From positions 248,001 through 312,000 of the forward strand of contig JBHENC010000002.1 of assembly GCA_046262295.1 (NCBI GenBank): a DNA stretch of 64,000 nucleotides, in the 5' to 3' direction. Below are positions 1-11,497 of this stretch, piece after piece. The first letter of the stretch is position 1; each line of letters begins with the position of its first letter. This stretch comes from JBHENC01 sp046262295 (GTDB lineage: Bacteria; Acidobacteriota; Blastocatellia; Pyrinomonadales; Pyrinomonadaceae). Position numbers and translations under genes: made by a program. Under the pieces are notes generated by a model that was given only the letters and a program-made list of their open reading frames with translations, did not search any database and was not told the DNA's origin.

Positions 1-2
1 CC

Positions 3-212
3 GCCGGACTCGCTGCCGGATCAAACGTGCGCGGCGCGCTCGTCGGGCGCAACGTACTTTATCCCGGCGCGGAAGACCCGCTCGTGGTGGCGCAGGCCGC
101 AGGTTCGATCATTCACGATAACTGGACAGTCGAGCGCGTTTTGGATGCACAGGAATCGTGGCGCGGTCGCGGCATGAATGAAATGGCAGGCTATTTCAAT
201 CGTCAACAATGA
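3..212 (+). CDS. C-terminal end of a Cgl0159-like (beta/alpha)8 aldolase family protein (5' truncated)
   Basis: The window opens inside this gene; about 69 residues remain. The visible end runs AGSNVRGALVGRNVLYPG and then a segment rich in A/V/I helices, which resembles the C-terminus of the Cgl0159 family of aldolase-like TIM-barrel proteins found in inositol gene clusters (recalled family pattern, not searched). The stop TGA overlaps the ATG of iolD by four bases (ATGA), so the two are translationally coupled. The N-terminal part and any catalytic residues lie outside the window. It could be another TIM-barrel enzyme; the iol context is the main support. Confidence 0.6.
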   Translation, partial: AGLAAGSNVRGALVGRNVLYPGAEDPLVVAQAAGSIIHDNWTVERVLDAQESWRGRGMNEMAGYFNRQQ

Positions 213-2068
213 AAACTCAAAGATTAACGACAGCGCAGGCGCTCATCAACTTTCTGAAAGTTCAGTATGTCGCGCGCGATAGAAACGAGCAGCCGTTCTT
301 TGCCGGTGTCTGGGGCATCTTCGGGCACGGCAACGTGGCGGGCGTCGGCCAAGCATTGCAGCAAACGCCGGACTTTCGTTACTACCTCGCGCGCAACGAG
401 CAGGCGATGGTACACACGGCGACGGCTTACGCCAAGATGAAGAATCGTTTGGGCGCGTTCGCCTGCACGTCTTCGGTCGGGCCGGGCGCGACAAACATGA
501 TTACGGGCGCGGCGACGGCAACGATCAACCGCTTGCCCGTGCTGCTGCTGCCCGGCGATGTCTTCGCACGCCGCAACGTCGCACCGGTTTTACAACAACT
601 GGAATCTGGACACACGCAGGATATTTCCGTCAACGATGCTTTCAAACCCGTCTCGCGCTACTGGGATCGCATCAACCGTCCAGACCAACTGCCCTACGCC
701 TTGATGGAAGCGATGCGTGTCTTAACTTCGCCCGCCGACACCGGCGCAGTCACGCTCGCGCTCCCGCAGGACGTGCAGGCGGAAGCTTACGATTACCCTG
801 TCGAACTTTTCGAGAAGCGCGTCTGGCATATCCCCAGACCGCTGGCCGACCGCACGCTGCTCGCACGCGCCGCCGAATGGATTCGCGCGTCGCAAAAGCC
901 TTTCATCATCGCGGGCGGCGGCGTCATTTACGGCGAAGCGTGTGAAGCGTTGGCACGCTTCACAGAACAGACAGGCATTCCGGTTGGCGAAACGATGGCA
1001 GGCAAGGGCGCGCTTCCTTGGGATCATCCGCAGAATTTAGAAGCTGTCGGCGTGACCGGCACTCCGGGCGCGAACATTCTCGCGCGCGAGGCTGACCTCG
1101 TGATTGCCGTCGGCACACGCCTCTCGGATTTTACGACCGCATCCAAAACCGCTTTCCAGAATGCGGACGTGCGTTTCATCAACATCAACATCGCCGAGTT
1201 CGACGCGCACAAGCACGCCGCGCTGCCGCTCGCCGCCGATGCCCGCGCCACGCTTGATGAATTACGAGAGATGTTAACGGGCTATGGAGTCACTGACGAG
1301 CACGCATCACGCATCGCTTCTTTCAAGGACGAGTGGAAGGCGGAAGTTGAACGCTTATTCAATCGCCAACACGCGCCAATCAGCCAGAGCGAAGTCATCG
1401 GAATCGTTAATGATTTTTCGAGGCCGGAGGGTGTCGTCGTCTGCGCCGCCGGTAGTCTTCCGGCAGACTTACATAAGCTCTGGCGCACGCGCGACCCGAA
1501 AGGTTATCACCTAGAATACGGCTACTCCTGCATGGGCTACGAGATAGCGGGCGGGCTTGGCGTGAAGATGGCCGATCCATCGCGTGAAGTTTATGTGATG
1601 GTCGGCGACGGCTCTTACCTGATGATGTCGAATGAGATCGTCACCGCGCTGCAAGAGGGCTGCAAGATAAATATTATCCTGCTGAATAATTATGGCTTCA
1701 GCAGCATCGGCGGGCTATCGCAGGCGCTCGGTTCAGGCGGCTTCGGAACCGATTACAGAGCGCGAAGCAGTGAGAGCGGCCAACTAAACGGCGCGCGTCT
1801 GGAAGTTGACTTTGCCGCCAACGCTGCGAGTCTGGGAGCGCACGTGATTCGCGCCGCAGCGCGCGACGAGTTACAGCGTGCGCTCGAAGAAGCACGCCGC
1901 GCGGAACGAACCACCGTCATCGTCATCGAAGTTGATAAAGAAGTGCGCGTGCCCGGCTACGAATCGTGGTGGGATGTGCCCGTCGCCGAAGTCTCGGAAA
2001 TCGAAGCGGTCAAGCGTGTCCGCGAAGGTTACGAAGAGGCGTTGAAGCGCGAGCGAAACTTTTTCTGA
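209..2068 (+). CDS. iolD: 3D-(3,5/4)-trihydroxycyclohexane-1,2-dione hydrolase IolD
   Basis: Thiamine diphosphate enzyme of myo-inositol catabolism that opens the ring of 3D-trihydroxycyclohexane-1,2-dione to 5-deoxyglucuronate in the cytoplasm. The 619 residues show the full ThDP fold: an N-terminal Pyr domain with the conserved cofactor-activating Glu near residue 64 (ARNEQ), a middle domain, and a C-terminal PP domain with the GDGSYLMMSN...NN metal/ThDP motif near 466-490. The length matches IolD. The start overlaps the upstream stop (ATGA), and the gene is followed by mmsA after 65 bp. Acetolactate-synthase-like paralogues share the fold, but the iol neighbours settle the assignment. Confidence 0.93.
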   Translation: MKTQRLTTAQALINFLKVQYVARDRNEQPFFAGVWGIFGHGNVAGVGQALQQTPDFRYYLARNEQAMVHTATAYAKMKNRLGAFACTSSVGPGATNMITGAATATINRLPVLLLPGDVFARRNVAPVLQQLESGHTQDISVNDAFKPVSRYWDRINRPDQLPYALMEAMRVLTSPADTGAVTLALPQDVQAEAYDYPVELFEKRVWHIPRPLADRTLLARAAEWIRASQKPFIIAGGGVIYGEACEALARFTEQTGIPVGETMAGKGALPWDHPQNLEAVGVTGTPGANILAREADLVIAVGTRLSDFTTASKTAFQNADVRFININIAEFDAHKHAALPLAADARATLDELREMLTGYGVTDEHASRIASFKDEWKAEVERLFNRQHAPISQSEVIGIVNDFSRPEGVVVCAAGSLPADLHKLWRTRDPKGYHLEYGYSCMGYEIAGGLGVKMADPSREVYVMVGDGSYLMMSNEIVTALQEGCKINIILLNNYGFSSIGGLSQALGSGGFGTDYRARSSESGQLNGARLEVDFAANAASLGAHVIRAAARDELQRALEEARRAERTTVIVIEVDKEVRVPGYESWWDVPVAEVSEIEAVKRVREGYEEALKRERNFF

Positions 2069-2133
2069 GTGATACTCAATCGTTATAAAGTTTTCTAAAC
2101 GAGAACTTACTTGAATTAAAGGAAAGAATAGCT

Positions 2134-3612
2134 ATGTCAACGAATAATCGTTTACCTAATTACATCAATGGAAGATGGCAGGACTCCACCGCCAAAGAGT
2201 TTGCGGACGTGTTGAATCCGGCGACCGGTGAGACGCTGGCACAGGTTCCGCTTGACGGCGCGGCGGACGTGACGGCGGCCATCGAATCAGCCGCCGCCGC
2301 TTTTCCCGAATGGCGTCGCACGCCGCCCGAAGAGCGCATTCAATATCTTTTCAAATTAAAGCAACTCCTTGAAGACCACATAGAGGAATTGGCAAAGCTC
2401 ACCACGATGGAGAACGGTAAGACGCTCACGGAATCGCGTGCGGAGTTGCGGCGGGCGATTGAGAACGTCGAAGTAGCGTGTGGCATCCCGACGCTGATGC
2501 AGGGCTACAACCTCGAAGATGTTGCCAGAGGCATTGACGAGATGATGATTCGTCAACCGCTCGGCGTCGTCGCCGCCATCATGCCGTTCAACTTTCCCGT
2601 GATGGTTCCGTTCTGGTTTATCCCCTACGGCATCGCCTGCGGCAACACCTTCATCGTCAAGCCTTCGGAAAAAGTCCCATTGACGATGCACCGCTTGTTC
2701 GAGCTGATTGAGCAGTTGGGATTGCCTCCCGGCGTGATGAGCCTTGTGAACGGCGCGAAGCCTGTGGTTGATGTGCTGCTCGATCATCCGAAGATTCGTG
2801 CGATTAGTTTCGTCGGTTCGACGCCGGTTGCGAAATATATCTATACGCGCGGCTCGGCCAGCGGCAAGCGTGTGCAGTGTCAGGGCGGGGCGAAGAACCA
2901 CGTCGTCATCCTGCCGGACGCAGATATGGAGACGACGACGCAGATCGTCAGCGATAGCGCGTTCGGTTGCGCCGGTCAGCGTTGTCTGGCAGTTTCCGTC
3001 GCAATCACGGTCGGCGAAGCGCGAAACACCTTCAGAGATTCGATTGCGGCGAGCGCGGAATCAATCGCCGTCGGCTACGGCCTTGAAGAAGCCAGCCAGA
3101 TGGGGCCGGTCATCACACGCGAGAGCAAGACGCGCATTGAAGAGTTGATTGCGAAAGGCAAGAGCGAAGGGGCGAGCGTGTTGCTTGACGGGCGCGGCGC
3201 GAAAGTGGCGAACCACGAGCAAGGCAATTTTCTCAAGCCGACGGTGCTGGAAAATGTACCGGCGGGCGGCGAACTATCGAAGACGGAAATCTTCGGCCCC
3301 GTGCTCAGCCTCGTCCACGCCGACACGGTGGATGAAGCTCTTGAGATTCTGTCAAAAAGTCTCTACGGCAATGCGGCCTCGATCTTTACGACGAGCGGCG
3401 CGGCGGCGCGCAAATTCCGCTACGAAGTGGAAGCGGGTAACGTCGGCATCAACATCGGCGTCGCCGCGCCTATGGCCTACTTTCCCTTTAGCGGTTGGAA
3501 GGACAGTTTCCTCGGCGTGATGCACAGTCAAGGGCGCGACGCCATAGAGTTCTACACCGAAAAGAAAGTCGTGATCGAGCGCTGGCCGAAGCAGTGGTCG
3601 CGCAAGTTTTAA
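2134..3612 (+). CDS. mmsA: Methylmalonate-semialdehyde dehydrogenase (CoA-acylating), MmsA/IolA
   Basis: NAD-dependent aldehyde dehydrogenase that converts malonate or methylmalonate semialdehyde plus CoA to acetyl-CoA or propionyl-CoA and CO2, the last step of inositol catabolism (IolA) and of valine breakdown. The 492 residues carry the ALDH core: the cofactor segment around PFNFPVMVPFWF (about 150-160), the FVGST motif, the catalytic Cys in GCAGQRC (about 284) and the EIFGPVLS segment. An AAAGGAA ribosome-binding site precedes the ATG. Placement between iolD and an ABC sugar importer favours the inositol role. Confidence 0.93.
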   Translation: MSTNNRLPNYINGRWQDSTAKEFADVLNPATGETLAQVPLDGAADVTAAIESAAAAFPEWRRTPPEERIQYLFKLKQLLEDHIEELAKLTTMENGKTLTESRAELRRAIENVEVACGIPTLMQGYNLEDVARGIDEMMIRQPLGVVAAIMPFNFPVMVPFWFIPYGIACGNTFIVKPSEKVPLTMHRLFELIEQLGLPPGVMSLVNGAKPVVDVLLDHPKIRAISFVGSTPVAKYIYTRGSASGKRVQCQGGAKNHVVILPDADMETTTQIVSDSAFGCAGQRCLAVSVAITVGEARNTFRDSIAASAESIAVGYGLEEASQMGPVITRESKTRIEELIAKGKSEGASVLLDGRGAKVANHEQGNFLKPTVLENVPAGGELSKTEIFGPVLSLVHADTVDEALEILSKSLYGNAASIFTTSGAAARKFRYEVEAGNVGINIGVAAPMAYFPFSGWKDSFLGVMHSQGRDAIEFYTEKKVVIERWPKQWSRKF

Positions 3613-3665
3613 TGTCACGCGAGCGGCAGTAATCGAATCTTTTTGCGCGAGTCAGGTCGAACCGT

Positions 3666-5137
<1,472 letters not shown>

Positions 5138-5156
<19 letters not shown>

Positions 5157-6103
5157 TTCTGCGACAGAATTTTCTATCGCACTACGGACGACAGCTCGGC
5201 ACTTTGTCGGGGCTGCTGGGTCTTGTCCTTGTGCTCTGGGCTTTGACGCCCCATTTCCTGACCGTCTCGAATCTTCTGAATGTTGCAGAGCAGGCCACGA
5301 TCATCGCCATCATCGCGGTCGGCATGACCTTTGTCATCATCACCGCTGGCATTGATTTATCGGTCGGCTCGGTGCTGGCCTTCGCCGGTGTGGTGATGGC
5401 GAGCGCGCTGCATCGCAATCTTCCGCTTCCGGCGGCGTTGATCATTGGCTTAGGCGTGGGACTCTTTTGCGGGATTGTGAACGGGCTGCTCATTACAGTC
5501 GGGCGGCTGCCTCCGTTCATCGCCACACTGGGCATGATGAGCGTCGCGCGCGGCGGCGCACTGATGTTTACGGAAGGCAGACCGATTTCAGGATTCAATG
5601 AAAATTTCCGTTCGCTTGCTACCGGAGAGATGCTGCGCGTCCCGACGCCCGTCGTCATCATGGTCGTCGTCTATGCCATCGCTTATTTCGTTTTACGGCG
5701 CACGAAGCTGGGTCGCTACACATATGCGATTGGCGGCAACGAAGAGGCGGCGTTGCTGTCCGGCATCGACGTCAAATTATACAAGACGCTTGTTTACGGT
5801 CTGGCCGGAATGCTCAGTGGATTGGCGGCAATTCTGCTGACGGCGCGTCTCAATTCGGCGCAACCCATCGCCGGGATGAATTACGAATTGGATGCGATTG
5901 CCGCGACAGTTATCGGCGGCACAAGTTTGCTGGGCGGCGAAGGAACTGTTGTCGGGACTTTGATCGGCGCATTGATAATGGCCGTGTTGCGCAACGGCCT
6001 CAATCTCTTGAGCGTCTCCTCTTTCTTTCAACAGGTCGTGATCGGCTCGGTCATTATCGTCGCCGTGTTGATTGATATGGGATTAAAGCGGCGCGGGAAA
6101 TAG
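5138..6103 (+). CDS. Sugar ABC transporter permease, RbsC type
   Basis: Inner-membrane permease of the BPD_transp_2 family, 321 residues with about nine to ten hydrophobic segments. The family hallmark ITAGIDLSVGS lies near 68-78, followed by FIATLGMMSVARG and a C-terminal GGTSLLGGEGTV motif. The ATG at 5138 overlaps the ATPase gene; a GGAGG lies just inside the ORF, so a slightly later non-ATG start is conceivable. It forms the transmembrane channel of the importer with the ATPase before it and the binding protein after it. Confidence 0.9.
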
Positions 6104-6143
6104 CACGCAAAAAGAAACGTCCGTGATGAAGGAGAAAAATTTA

Positions 6144-7112
6144 ATGAAGAAGAATCTGATTCTTGTTCTGTTAGGAATACTGTCAATCACTTTCATGAGT
6201 TGTCAGCGCGGCGGCGATCAGGCGGGCAGCGGTGGCGCGCCGCGAATCGCGCTCGTGATGAAGACGGCAAACAACCCTTTCTTTATCGAGATGCAAAAGG
6301 GAGCCGAAGATGCGGCTAAGAAGTTGGGCGTTAATCTGGTGGTGCAGGCGGCGGAGCGCGAGGTTGATGTCGAGAAGCAGATGCAGATCATCGAGAATTT
6401 GATTCAAACCAAAGTCGCCGCGCTATGCGTTACGCCGAGCGGCTCGCGCGAGATCGTTCCCGCCATAGATAAGGCCAACCGCGCAGGCATTCCCGTGCTC
6501 GTCATAGATACGCGCGTGGACGCCAAAGCTTTGGGCGAATCGAAGGGAAAGATTGCGACCTTCATCGGCTCGGATAACTACGAGGGCGGCAAACTCGCCG
6601 GTGAATTCATCGCCAAACGGCTAAATGGCAAAGGAAAAGTAGCGGTGCTCGAAGGTATTCCGGGTCATGAAACCGGCGACTCAAGATTGAGAGGCTTCCG
6701 CGACGCGATCAAGGCGACGCCGGGCATCGAGGTCGTCGCCTCGCAGACAGCGAACTGGGAAAGAGATCAGGGCTTCAACGTCTTTCAAAATATTCTTCAA
6801 TCGCACCCGGACGTGCAGGCCGTGTTTGCGTGTAGCGATTTGATGGCGTTGGGGGCAGTCGAAGCGATTGCCGCCGCGAAGAAAACGGGGCAGATTGCGG
6901 TCGTCGGCTTCGACGCTTCAGCGGAAGCACGCGAGGCCATCGGGCGCGGCGCGATGGATGCCACCGTTGCGCAGTCTCCGGCCACGATGGGCGCGCAGGC
7001 GGTGGAGAACGCTTATCGTTTGATTAAGGGCGAGCCGATCAAAGAGGAGATCGTCATCCCGATTAAACTCGTGACGAAAGAGAACGCAAGCGCGACGGAC
7101 GCAAAACAATAA
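6144..7112 (+). CDS. Periplasmic sugar-binding lipoprotein of the ABC importer (RbsB type)
   Basis: Type I periplasmic binding protein of 322 residues that captures the sugar for the importer. A lysine-rich start and hydrophobic stretch end in FMSC, a somewhat atypical lipobox, so the mature protein is probably a membrane-anchored lipoprotein. The ligand-binding signatures NNPFFIEMQKGAEDAAKKLG, DTRVD and GSDNYEGG are typical of ribose/inositol-binding proteins. The ATG at 6144 is chosen because GGAG sits 9 nt upstream; the longer reading from 6123 would put that site inside the gene. Similar proteins bind myo-inositol in other bacteria, which fits the operon. Confidence 0.88.
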   Translation: MKKNLILVLLGILSITFMSCQRGGDQAGSGGAPRIALVMKTANNPFFIEMQKGAEDAAKKLGVNLVVQAAEREVDVEKQMQIIENLIQTKVAALCVTPSGSREIVPAIDKANRAGIPVLVIDTRVDAKALGESKGKIATFIGSDNYEGGKLAGEFIAKRLNGKGKVAVLEGIPGHETGDSRLRGFRDAIKATPGIEVVASQTANWERDQGFNVFQNILQSHPDVQAVFACSDLMALGAVEAIAAAKKTGQIAVVGFDASAEAREAIGRGAMDATVAQSPATMGAQAVENAYRLIKGEPIKEEIVIPIKLVTKENASATDAKQ

Positions 7113-7135
7113 AGGTTAGCAGGAGCTAAGAACAG

Positions 7136-8158
7136 ATGAGTAAGAAACTAGGCATTGGCGTAATCGGATTGGGGCGGCTTGGCAGCACGTATGCCGGTTA
7201 TTTTAAGGGACGCATTGACGGCGCGACATTAGTCGCCGTATCCGACGTGAACGAAGCGGCGGTCACATCGGTGGGCGCGGAGTTGGGCGTCTCCAAACAG
7301 TATAACCACTATCAGGATTTGATCGCTGATAAGGAAGTCGGCGGCGTCGTCATCGTCAGCCCCACCGATACGCATAAAGAGATCGTGATTGAAGCAGCGA
7401 AGCATGGTAAAGCAATTTTTTGCGAGAAGCCTTTATCCATCTCGCTGGAAGAAGCGCGCGTGATGCTCCGCGCTATTGAACAAACGGGCGTGTTCTTCCA
7501 AATGGGTTTTATGCGGCGGTTCGATAAAGGTTATGTGGCGGCCAAGCGCAAGATAGAAGAGGGCGTGATCGGCACGCCGGTGGTCTTCAAGTCTTCGTCG
7601 CGCGACCCGTCGCGCCCGAGCCTTGAATACCTTGACCCGAAACACAGCGGCGGCCTGTTCGTTGACTGTGGCATACATGATCTAGACCTCGCGCGCTGGT
7701 ATATGGGCGACATTGCAAGCGTGTACAGCATCGGCGGAACGCTCGCCTACCCGGAGATGAAAGAGATCGGCGACATAGATAACGCGGTCACGAGCCTCTA
7801 TTTCCAGAGCGGCGCGCTGGGCACAATTGATCTCAGCCGCAACGGAGTTTACGGCTACGACATACGCACTGAAATTCTCGGCACACAGGGCACGCTCAAA
7901 ATCGGTTACTTGCGCGAAACTCCGATTCTGGTGATGACCAAAGACGGCATCACGCACGACACCGTGCCTTACTTCACAGAGCGTTTTGAACAGTCCTACA
8001 TCACGCAACTACAAGGCTTCGTGGAAAACGTCCGGCAAGACAAACCACCCGCCGTCTCATGCGCCGACGGCGTCGCCGCGTTACAGGCAAGCGTAGCCGC
8101 CACTCTTTCATACAAGGAAAACCGCCCCGTAAAAATACAGGGCGACGAAATCTTTTAG
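7136..8158 (+). CDS. iolG: Inositol 2-dehydrogenase-like oxidoreductase (Gfo/Idh/MocA family)
   Basis: NAD(P)-dependent oxidoreductase of 340 residues, expected to oxidise myo-inositol to scyllo-inosose (2-keto-myo-inositol), the entry step of the pathway. The Rossmann motif GVIGLGRLGSTYAG starts at residue 7, and the conserved CEKPLS of the family (catalytic Lys) is near 97. A GLFVDCGIHDLDLARWYMG segment follows near 177, with the Asp and His of IolG enzymes. An AGGAG ribosome-binding site lies upstream. The next gene, an iolE homologue, follows by 25 bp to its chosen start. Substrate could be another inositol isomer. Confidence 0.88.
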   Translation: MSKKLGIGVIGLGRLGSTYAGYFKGRIDGATLVAVSDVNEAAVTSVGAELGVSKQYNHYQDLIADKEVGGVVIVSPTDTHKEIVIEAAKHGKAIFCEKPLSISLEEARVMLRAIEQTGVFFQMGFMRRFDKGYVAAKRKIEEGVIGTPVVFKSSSRDPSRPSLEYLDPKHSGGLFVDCGIHDLDLARWYMGDIASVYSIGGTLAYPEMKEIGDIDNAVTSLYFQSGALGTIDLSRNGVYGYDIRTEILGTQGTLKIGYLRETPILVMTKDGITHDTVPYFTERFEQSYITQLQGFVENVRQDKPPAVSCADGVAALQASVAATLSYKENRPVKIQGDEIF

Positions 8159-8183
8159 GTTTGTGCCGGATGAGGAGATAAGG

Positions 8184-9080
8184 ATGAACATCAAGGTCGG
8201 GAATGCGCCGGTTAGTTGGGGCGTGATGGAAGTCGCCGGGTGGGGCGAACAAATACCTTACTGCAAAGTGCTCGACGAAATAGCCGAGGCCGGTTATACG
8301 GGCACGGAACTGGGGCCTTACGGTTACTTGCCGACGGAGTCGAACGACTTGACGCCGGAATTGTCCGCGCGCGGCCTGCAACTCGTCGCCAGCTTCGTGC
8401 CGATTCCGCTGGCTCACCCGGAACGCCACGAAGCGGGCTATCAGGAAGCGATGAAGGTCGCGGGATTGCTGGCACAGTCAGGCGCGCGTCTGATCGTATT
8501 GTCCGATGAAATGAGCGAGGCACGCATGGCCGTGTCGGGTCGTGTTGATGAAGCAGACGGAATGAGCGACGCGCAGTGGGACGGTGCGGCGCAGATTCTC
8601 GAACGAATCGGCGGGGCGTGCCGCGAGTTGGGATTAGCCGCAGTCTTTCATCATCATGCCGGTTCATTCATCGAAACGCCGCAAGAGATCGCGCGGCTGT
8701 GCGAGCTGACGGATTCCGACCTGCTCGGCCTTTGTCTCGACACAGGCCATTACCTTTTTGGTGGCGGCGACCCCGTAGACGCAGTGCGCTTGTACGGCAC
8801 GCGCATACGCCATCTTCATTTGAAGGATGTACACCTTCCGGTCTTGGAGGCCGCGCGACGAGACGGCGTAGGCTTTCTTGAAGCGGTGCGGTGCGGCGTG
8901 TTCTGTGAACTCGGCGAAGGCGCAGTTGATCTCAAAAAAGTCATAGGGGACATGGCTGCCGAAGGTTACGCGGATTGGGCTATCGTCGAGCAAGATGTGG
9001 ATACTCGCAACGCAAATGTAAAACCTTTTGAGAGCGCGGTACGTAGCCGACAGTATCTACGAGATGTGATCGGGATTTAA
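8184..9080 (+). CDS. iolE: Inosose dehydratase-like sugar isomerase (IolE family)
   Basis: TIM-barrel protein of the xylose-isomerase-like family (298 residues), expected to dehydrate 2-keto-myo-inositol to the trihydroxycyclohexanedione used by IolD. The opening NAPVSWGVMEVAGWG is characteristic of IolE. Metal-site segments are visible: HHHAG, CLDTGHYLFGG, HLHLKDV and IVEQD. The ATG at 8184 follows AGGAG (8173-8177) by 6 nt and is preferred to the upstream GTG at 8163. It is the last gene of the inositol operon; a secreted mannosidase follows after only 15 bp and could be cotranscribed. Confidence 0.87.
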   Translation: MNIKVGNAPVSWGVMEVAGWGEQIPYCKVLDEIAEAGYTGTELGPYGYLPTESNDLTPELSARGLQLVASFVPIPLAHPERHEAGYQEAMKVAGLLAQSGARLIVLSDEMSEARMAVSGRVDEADGMSDAQWDGAAQILERIGGACRELGLAAVFHHHAGSFIETPQEIARLCELTDSDLLGLCLDTGHYLFGGGDPVDAVRLYGTRIRHLHLKDVHLPVLEAARRDGVGFLEAVRCGVFCELGEGAVDLKKVIGDMAAEGYADWAIVEQDVDTRNANVKPFESAVRSRQYLRDVIGI

Positions 9081-9095
9081 TCCGATAGAGCCGCA

Positions 9096-11393
9096 ATGAT
9101 GAAGCATCGTTTCTCGCCGCACTTACAAATGGTAACGCGCGCAATGCTCGTCATCGCGCTCATGCTCGCTCAATCTGTGCCCGCGTTTACGCAGACGGCT
9201 AATCATTCCCGGCCTCTGATCGCTGACGCCGATCCCTTTGTCGGCACGGAGAACGGCGGCAACATCGTGCCGGGCGCGCAAGTTCCTTTCGGCTTCGTAC
9301 ACGTTAGCCCCGACACGGAAAAGCCGACGACTGCCGGATACAATCCTTACGAAAACATTCTGGGCTTTAGCCAGACGCACGTCAGCGGCACAGGCGGCGC
9401 GAGCAAGTACGGCAACTTTCTCACAACGCCGCTCGTTGGCAAGTTGCGCACGGGTAATCTCGGCTCGCCAAAGGCTGAAGAAGCCGGTTCGCCCGGCTAT
9501 TACAGCGTTCGCCTCACACGCTCTAACATCAAAGCCGAATTGACGGCGACGCGGCTCGTCGCCATGCACCGCTATGCCTATCCTGCATCGAAACTATCTC
9601 ACGTGTTGATTGATGTCAGCTCCGTGGTCCAGCCGGAGACCGGCGACAACGCCATCAAGAACCCGCATCCGATTGATTGCCACGTGCGCATCATCGCCCC
9701 GAATCGCATCGAGGGCAGTGGTAATTTCATCGGTGGCTGGAATCAATCGCCTTACACTATCCATTTCTCCGCCGAGTTTGACCGCCCCTTTAACGCCTTC
9801 GGCACGTGGCGAGATAATCGCATCGAAGAGGGTACGGCGGCGGCGGCCAACGAAGGAAAAATCGGCGCGTATGTCACCTTCGACACGACGGACAATCAAA
9901 CAATCCAGATGAAGATCGGCGTCTCCTTCATCAGTCCTGAGAAGGCGCGCGCCAATCTGCTGCAAGAGATTCCCGGTTGGAATTTCGACGCCGTGCGGCG
10001 TCAGGCTGAAGCTGCATGGGAAAGCGTGCTCGGACAAATCAAGATTGAGGGCGGCACGGAAGAACAACGCAGGATTTTCTACACAGCCCTTTATCACTCA
10101 CACTATATGCCGCACGACCTCACCGGCGAAAACGTCTGGTGGGATTCGAGCGAGCCGCACTACGAAGATTTCTACGCTATCTGGGACACTTTCCGCACGC
10201 ACTTCCCGCTATTAACTCTCATTCAACCCGCGCGCGAGCGAGATATGCTGCGTTCGCTTGTTGATACTTATGTGCATACCGGCTGGATGCCCGATTCACG
10301 CATCGCCGGAGCGAACGGTATGACACAGGGCGGCTCGAACGGCGATGTCGTGATTGCAGATGCGCTGGCGAAAGGCGTGACGGGCATTGATTACAGAAAA
10401 GCTTACGAGGCGTTGGTCAAGAACGCGGAGGTTGATAGCCCGCGCCCGCTTTATGAAGGACGCGCGCTCTCCGAATACAAGCAACTCGGCTACGTGAGCA
10501 TGAATTATCCGCGCTCGGCTTCGCGCACAATGGAATATGCTTATGATGATTTCTGTATCGCGCAGGTGGCAAAAGCTCTCGGGCAAACCGCCGACAGTCG
10601 CAAGTATCTTGAACGATCCAAGAACTGGATGAACGTGTGGAGCGATGAGACGCGCTCGGCACGTCCGCGCTTCGCCGACGGGCGCTGGCTCGCGCCGTTT
10701 GCGGCGGCGCATTTTTATCCTGATAAAGATTACAGCTACTGGGACGCGCCCTTCTACGAAGGCAGCGGCTATATCTACGGAACTTACGTCCCGCATGATG
10801 CAAGAGGATTAATCAACAAGCTCGGCGGCGACGCTCCCTTTATCGCGTGGCTCGATGCCTTCTTCGCCAATCCGCCGACACGCGATCCGGCTTTCAACAA
10901 CGCGCTCTACAATCACAATAACGAACCGGACTTTCTTGCCGCGTTTCTATACATTCATGCGAATCGCCCAGACCGCACGCAGCAACGTGTGCGGCGCATT
11001 CTCGCCACCGAATACACGACCGGGCGCGGCGGGCTTCCCGGCAACGACGACAGCGGCGCGATGTCTTCATGGTACGTGTGGGCAGCCGTCGGACTTTACC
11101 CGAATGCCGGACAGCCTTTCTATTATATTTGCAGTCCGCTGTTCCAACGCGCAACCATCAACCTCGGCGGCGGGTGCACCTTCATCATCGAAGCACCGGA
11201 AACTTCGGATACAAATTTGTATGTCCAATCGGCGACGCTCAACGGGCGCGCTCTTGATCGTGCATGGCTGAAGCACGAAGAGATTGCGCGCGGCGGGCGG
11301 CTCGTGCTCCGCATGGGCGCGAAGCCTTCCGCGTGGGGACGCGACAACAGACCGCCTTCAATGTCATTGCCAGAGAAAGCGAATGCGAAGTAG
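9096..11393 (+). CDS. Secreted GH92 family alpha-mannosidase (first copy)
   Basis: Calcium-dependent exo-alpha-mannosidase of glycoside hydrolase family 92, most members acting on alpha-1,2-mannosyl termini. It is 765 residues with an N-terminal signal peptide ending near PAFTQT. Family motifs include DPFVGTENGGNIVPGAQVPFG in the N-terminal beta-sandwich, YAIWDTFRTHFPLLTL, and GNDDSGAMSSWYVWAAVGLYP in the (alpha/alpha)6 domain carrying the acid/base region. It begins 15 bp after iolE, so mannose release is physically tied to inositol catabolism here. A second, diverged GH92 gene lies at 32847-35120 on the other strand. Confidence 0.9.
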   Translation: MMKHRFSPHLQMVTRAMLVIALMLAQSVPAFTQTANHSRPLIADADPFVGTENGGNIVPGAQVPFGFVHVSPDTEKPTTAGYNPYENILGFSQTHVSGTGGASKYGNFLTTPLVGKLRTGNLGSPKAEEAGSPGYYSVRLTRSNIKAELTATRLVAMHRYAYPASKLSHVLIDVSSVVQPETGDNAIKNPHPIDCHVRIIAPNRIEGSGNFIGGWNQSPYTIHFSAEFDRPFNAFGTWRDNRIEEGTAAAANEGKIGAYVTFDTTDNQTIQMKIGVSFISPEKARANLLQEIPGWNFDAVRRQAEAAWESVLGQIKIEGGTEEQRRIFYTALYHSHYMPHDLTGENVWWDSSEPHYEDFYAIWDTFRTHFPLLTLIQPARERDMLRSLVDTYVHTGWMPDSRIAGANGMTQGGSNGDVVIADALAKGVTGIDYRKAYEALVKNAEVDSPRPLYEGRALSEYKQLGYVSMNYPRSASRTMEYAYDDFCIAQVAKALGQTADSRKYLERSKNWMNVWSDETRSARPRFADGRWLAPFAAAHFYPDKDYSYWDAPFYEGSGYIYGTYVPHDARGLINKLGGDAPFIAWLDAFFANPPTRDPAFNNALYNHNNEPDFLAAFLYIHANRPDRTQQRVRRILATEYTTGRGGLPGNDDSGAMSSWYVWAAVGLYPNAGQPFYYICSPLFQRATINLGGGCTFIIEAPETSDTNLYVQSATLNGRALDRAWLKHEEIARGGRLVLRMGAKPSAWGRDNRPPSMSLPEKANAK

Positions 11394-11497
11394 GAATTAG
11401 TAAGGATGTCATCAACGACAGGACAGCATCACCGGAGCTATCTAACAATAAAGAATGTGCATTTCGTGAGCTAAGAATAGCGCACCGGAGGAGACCG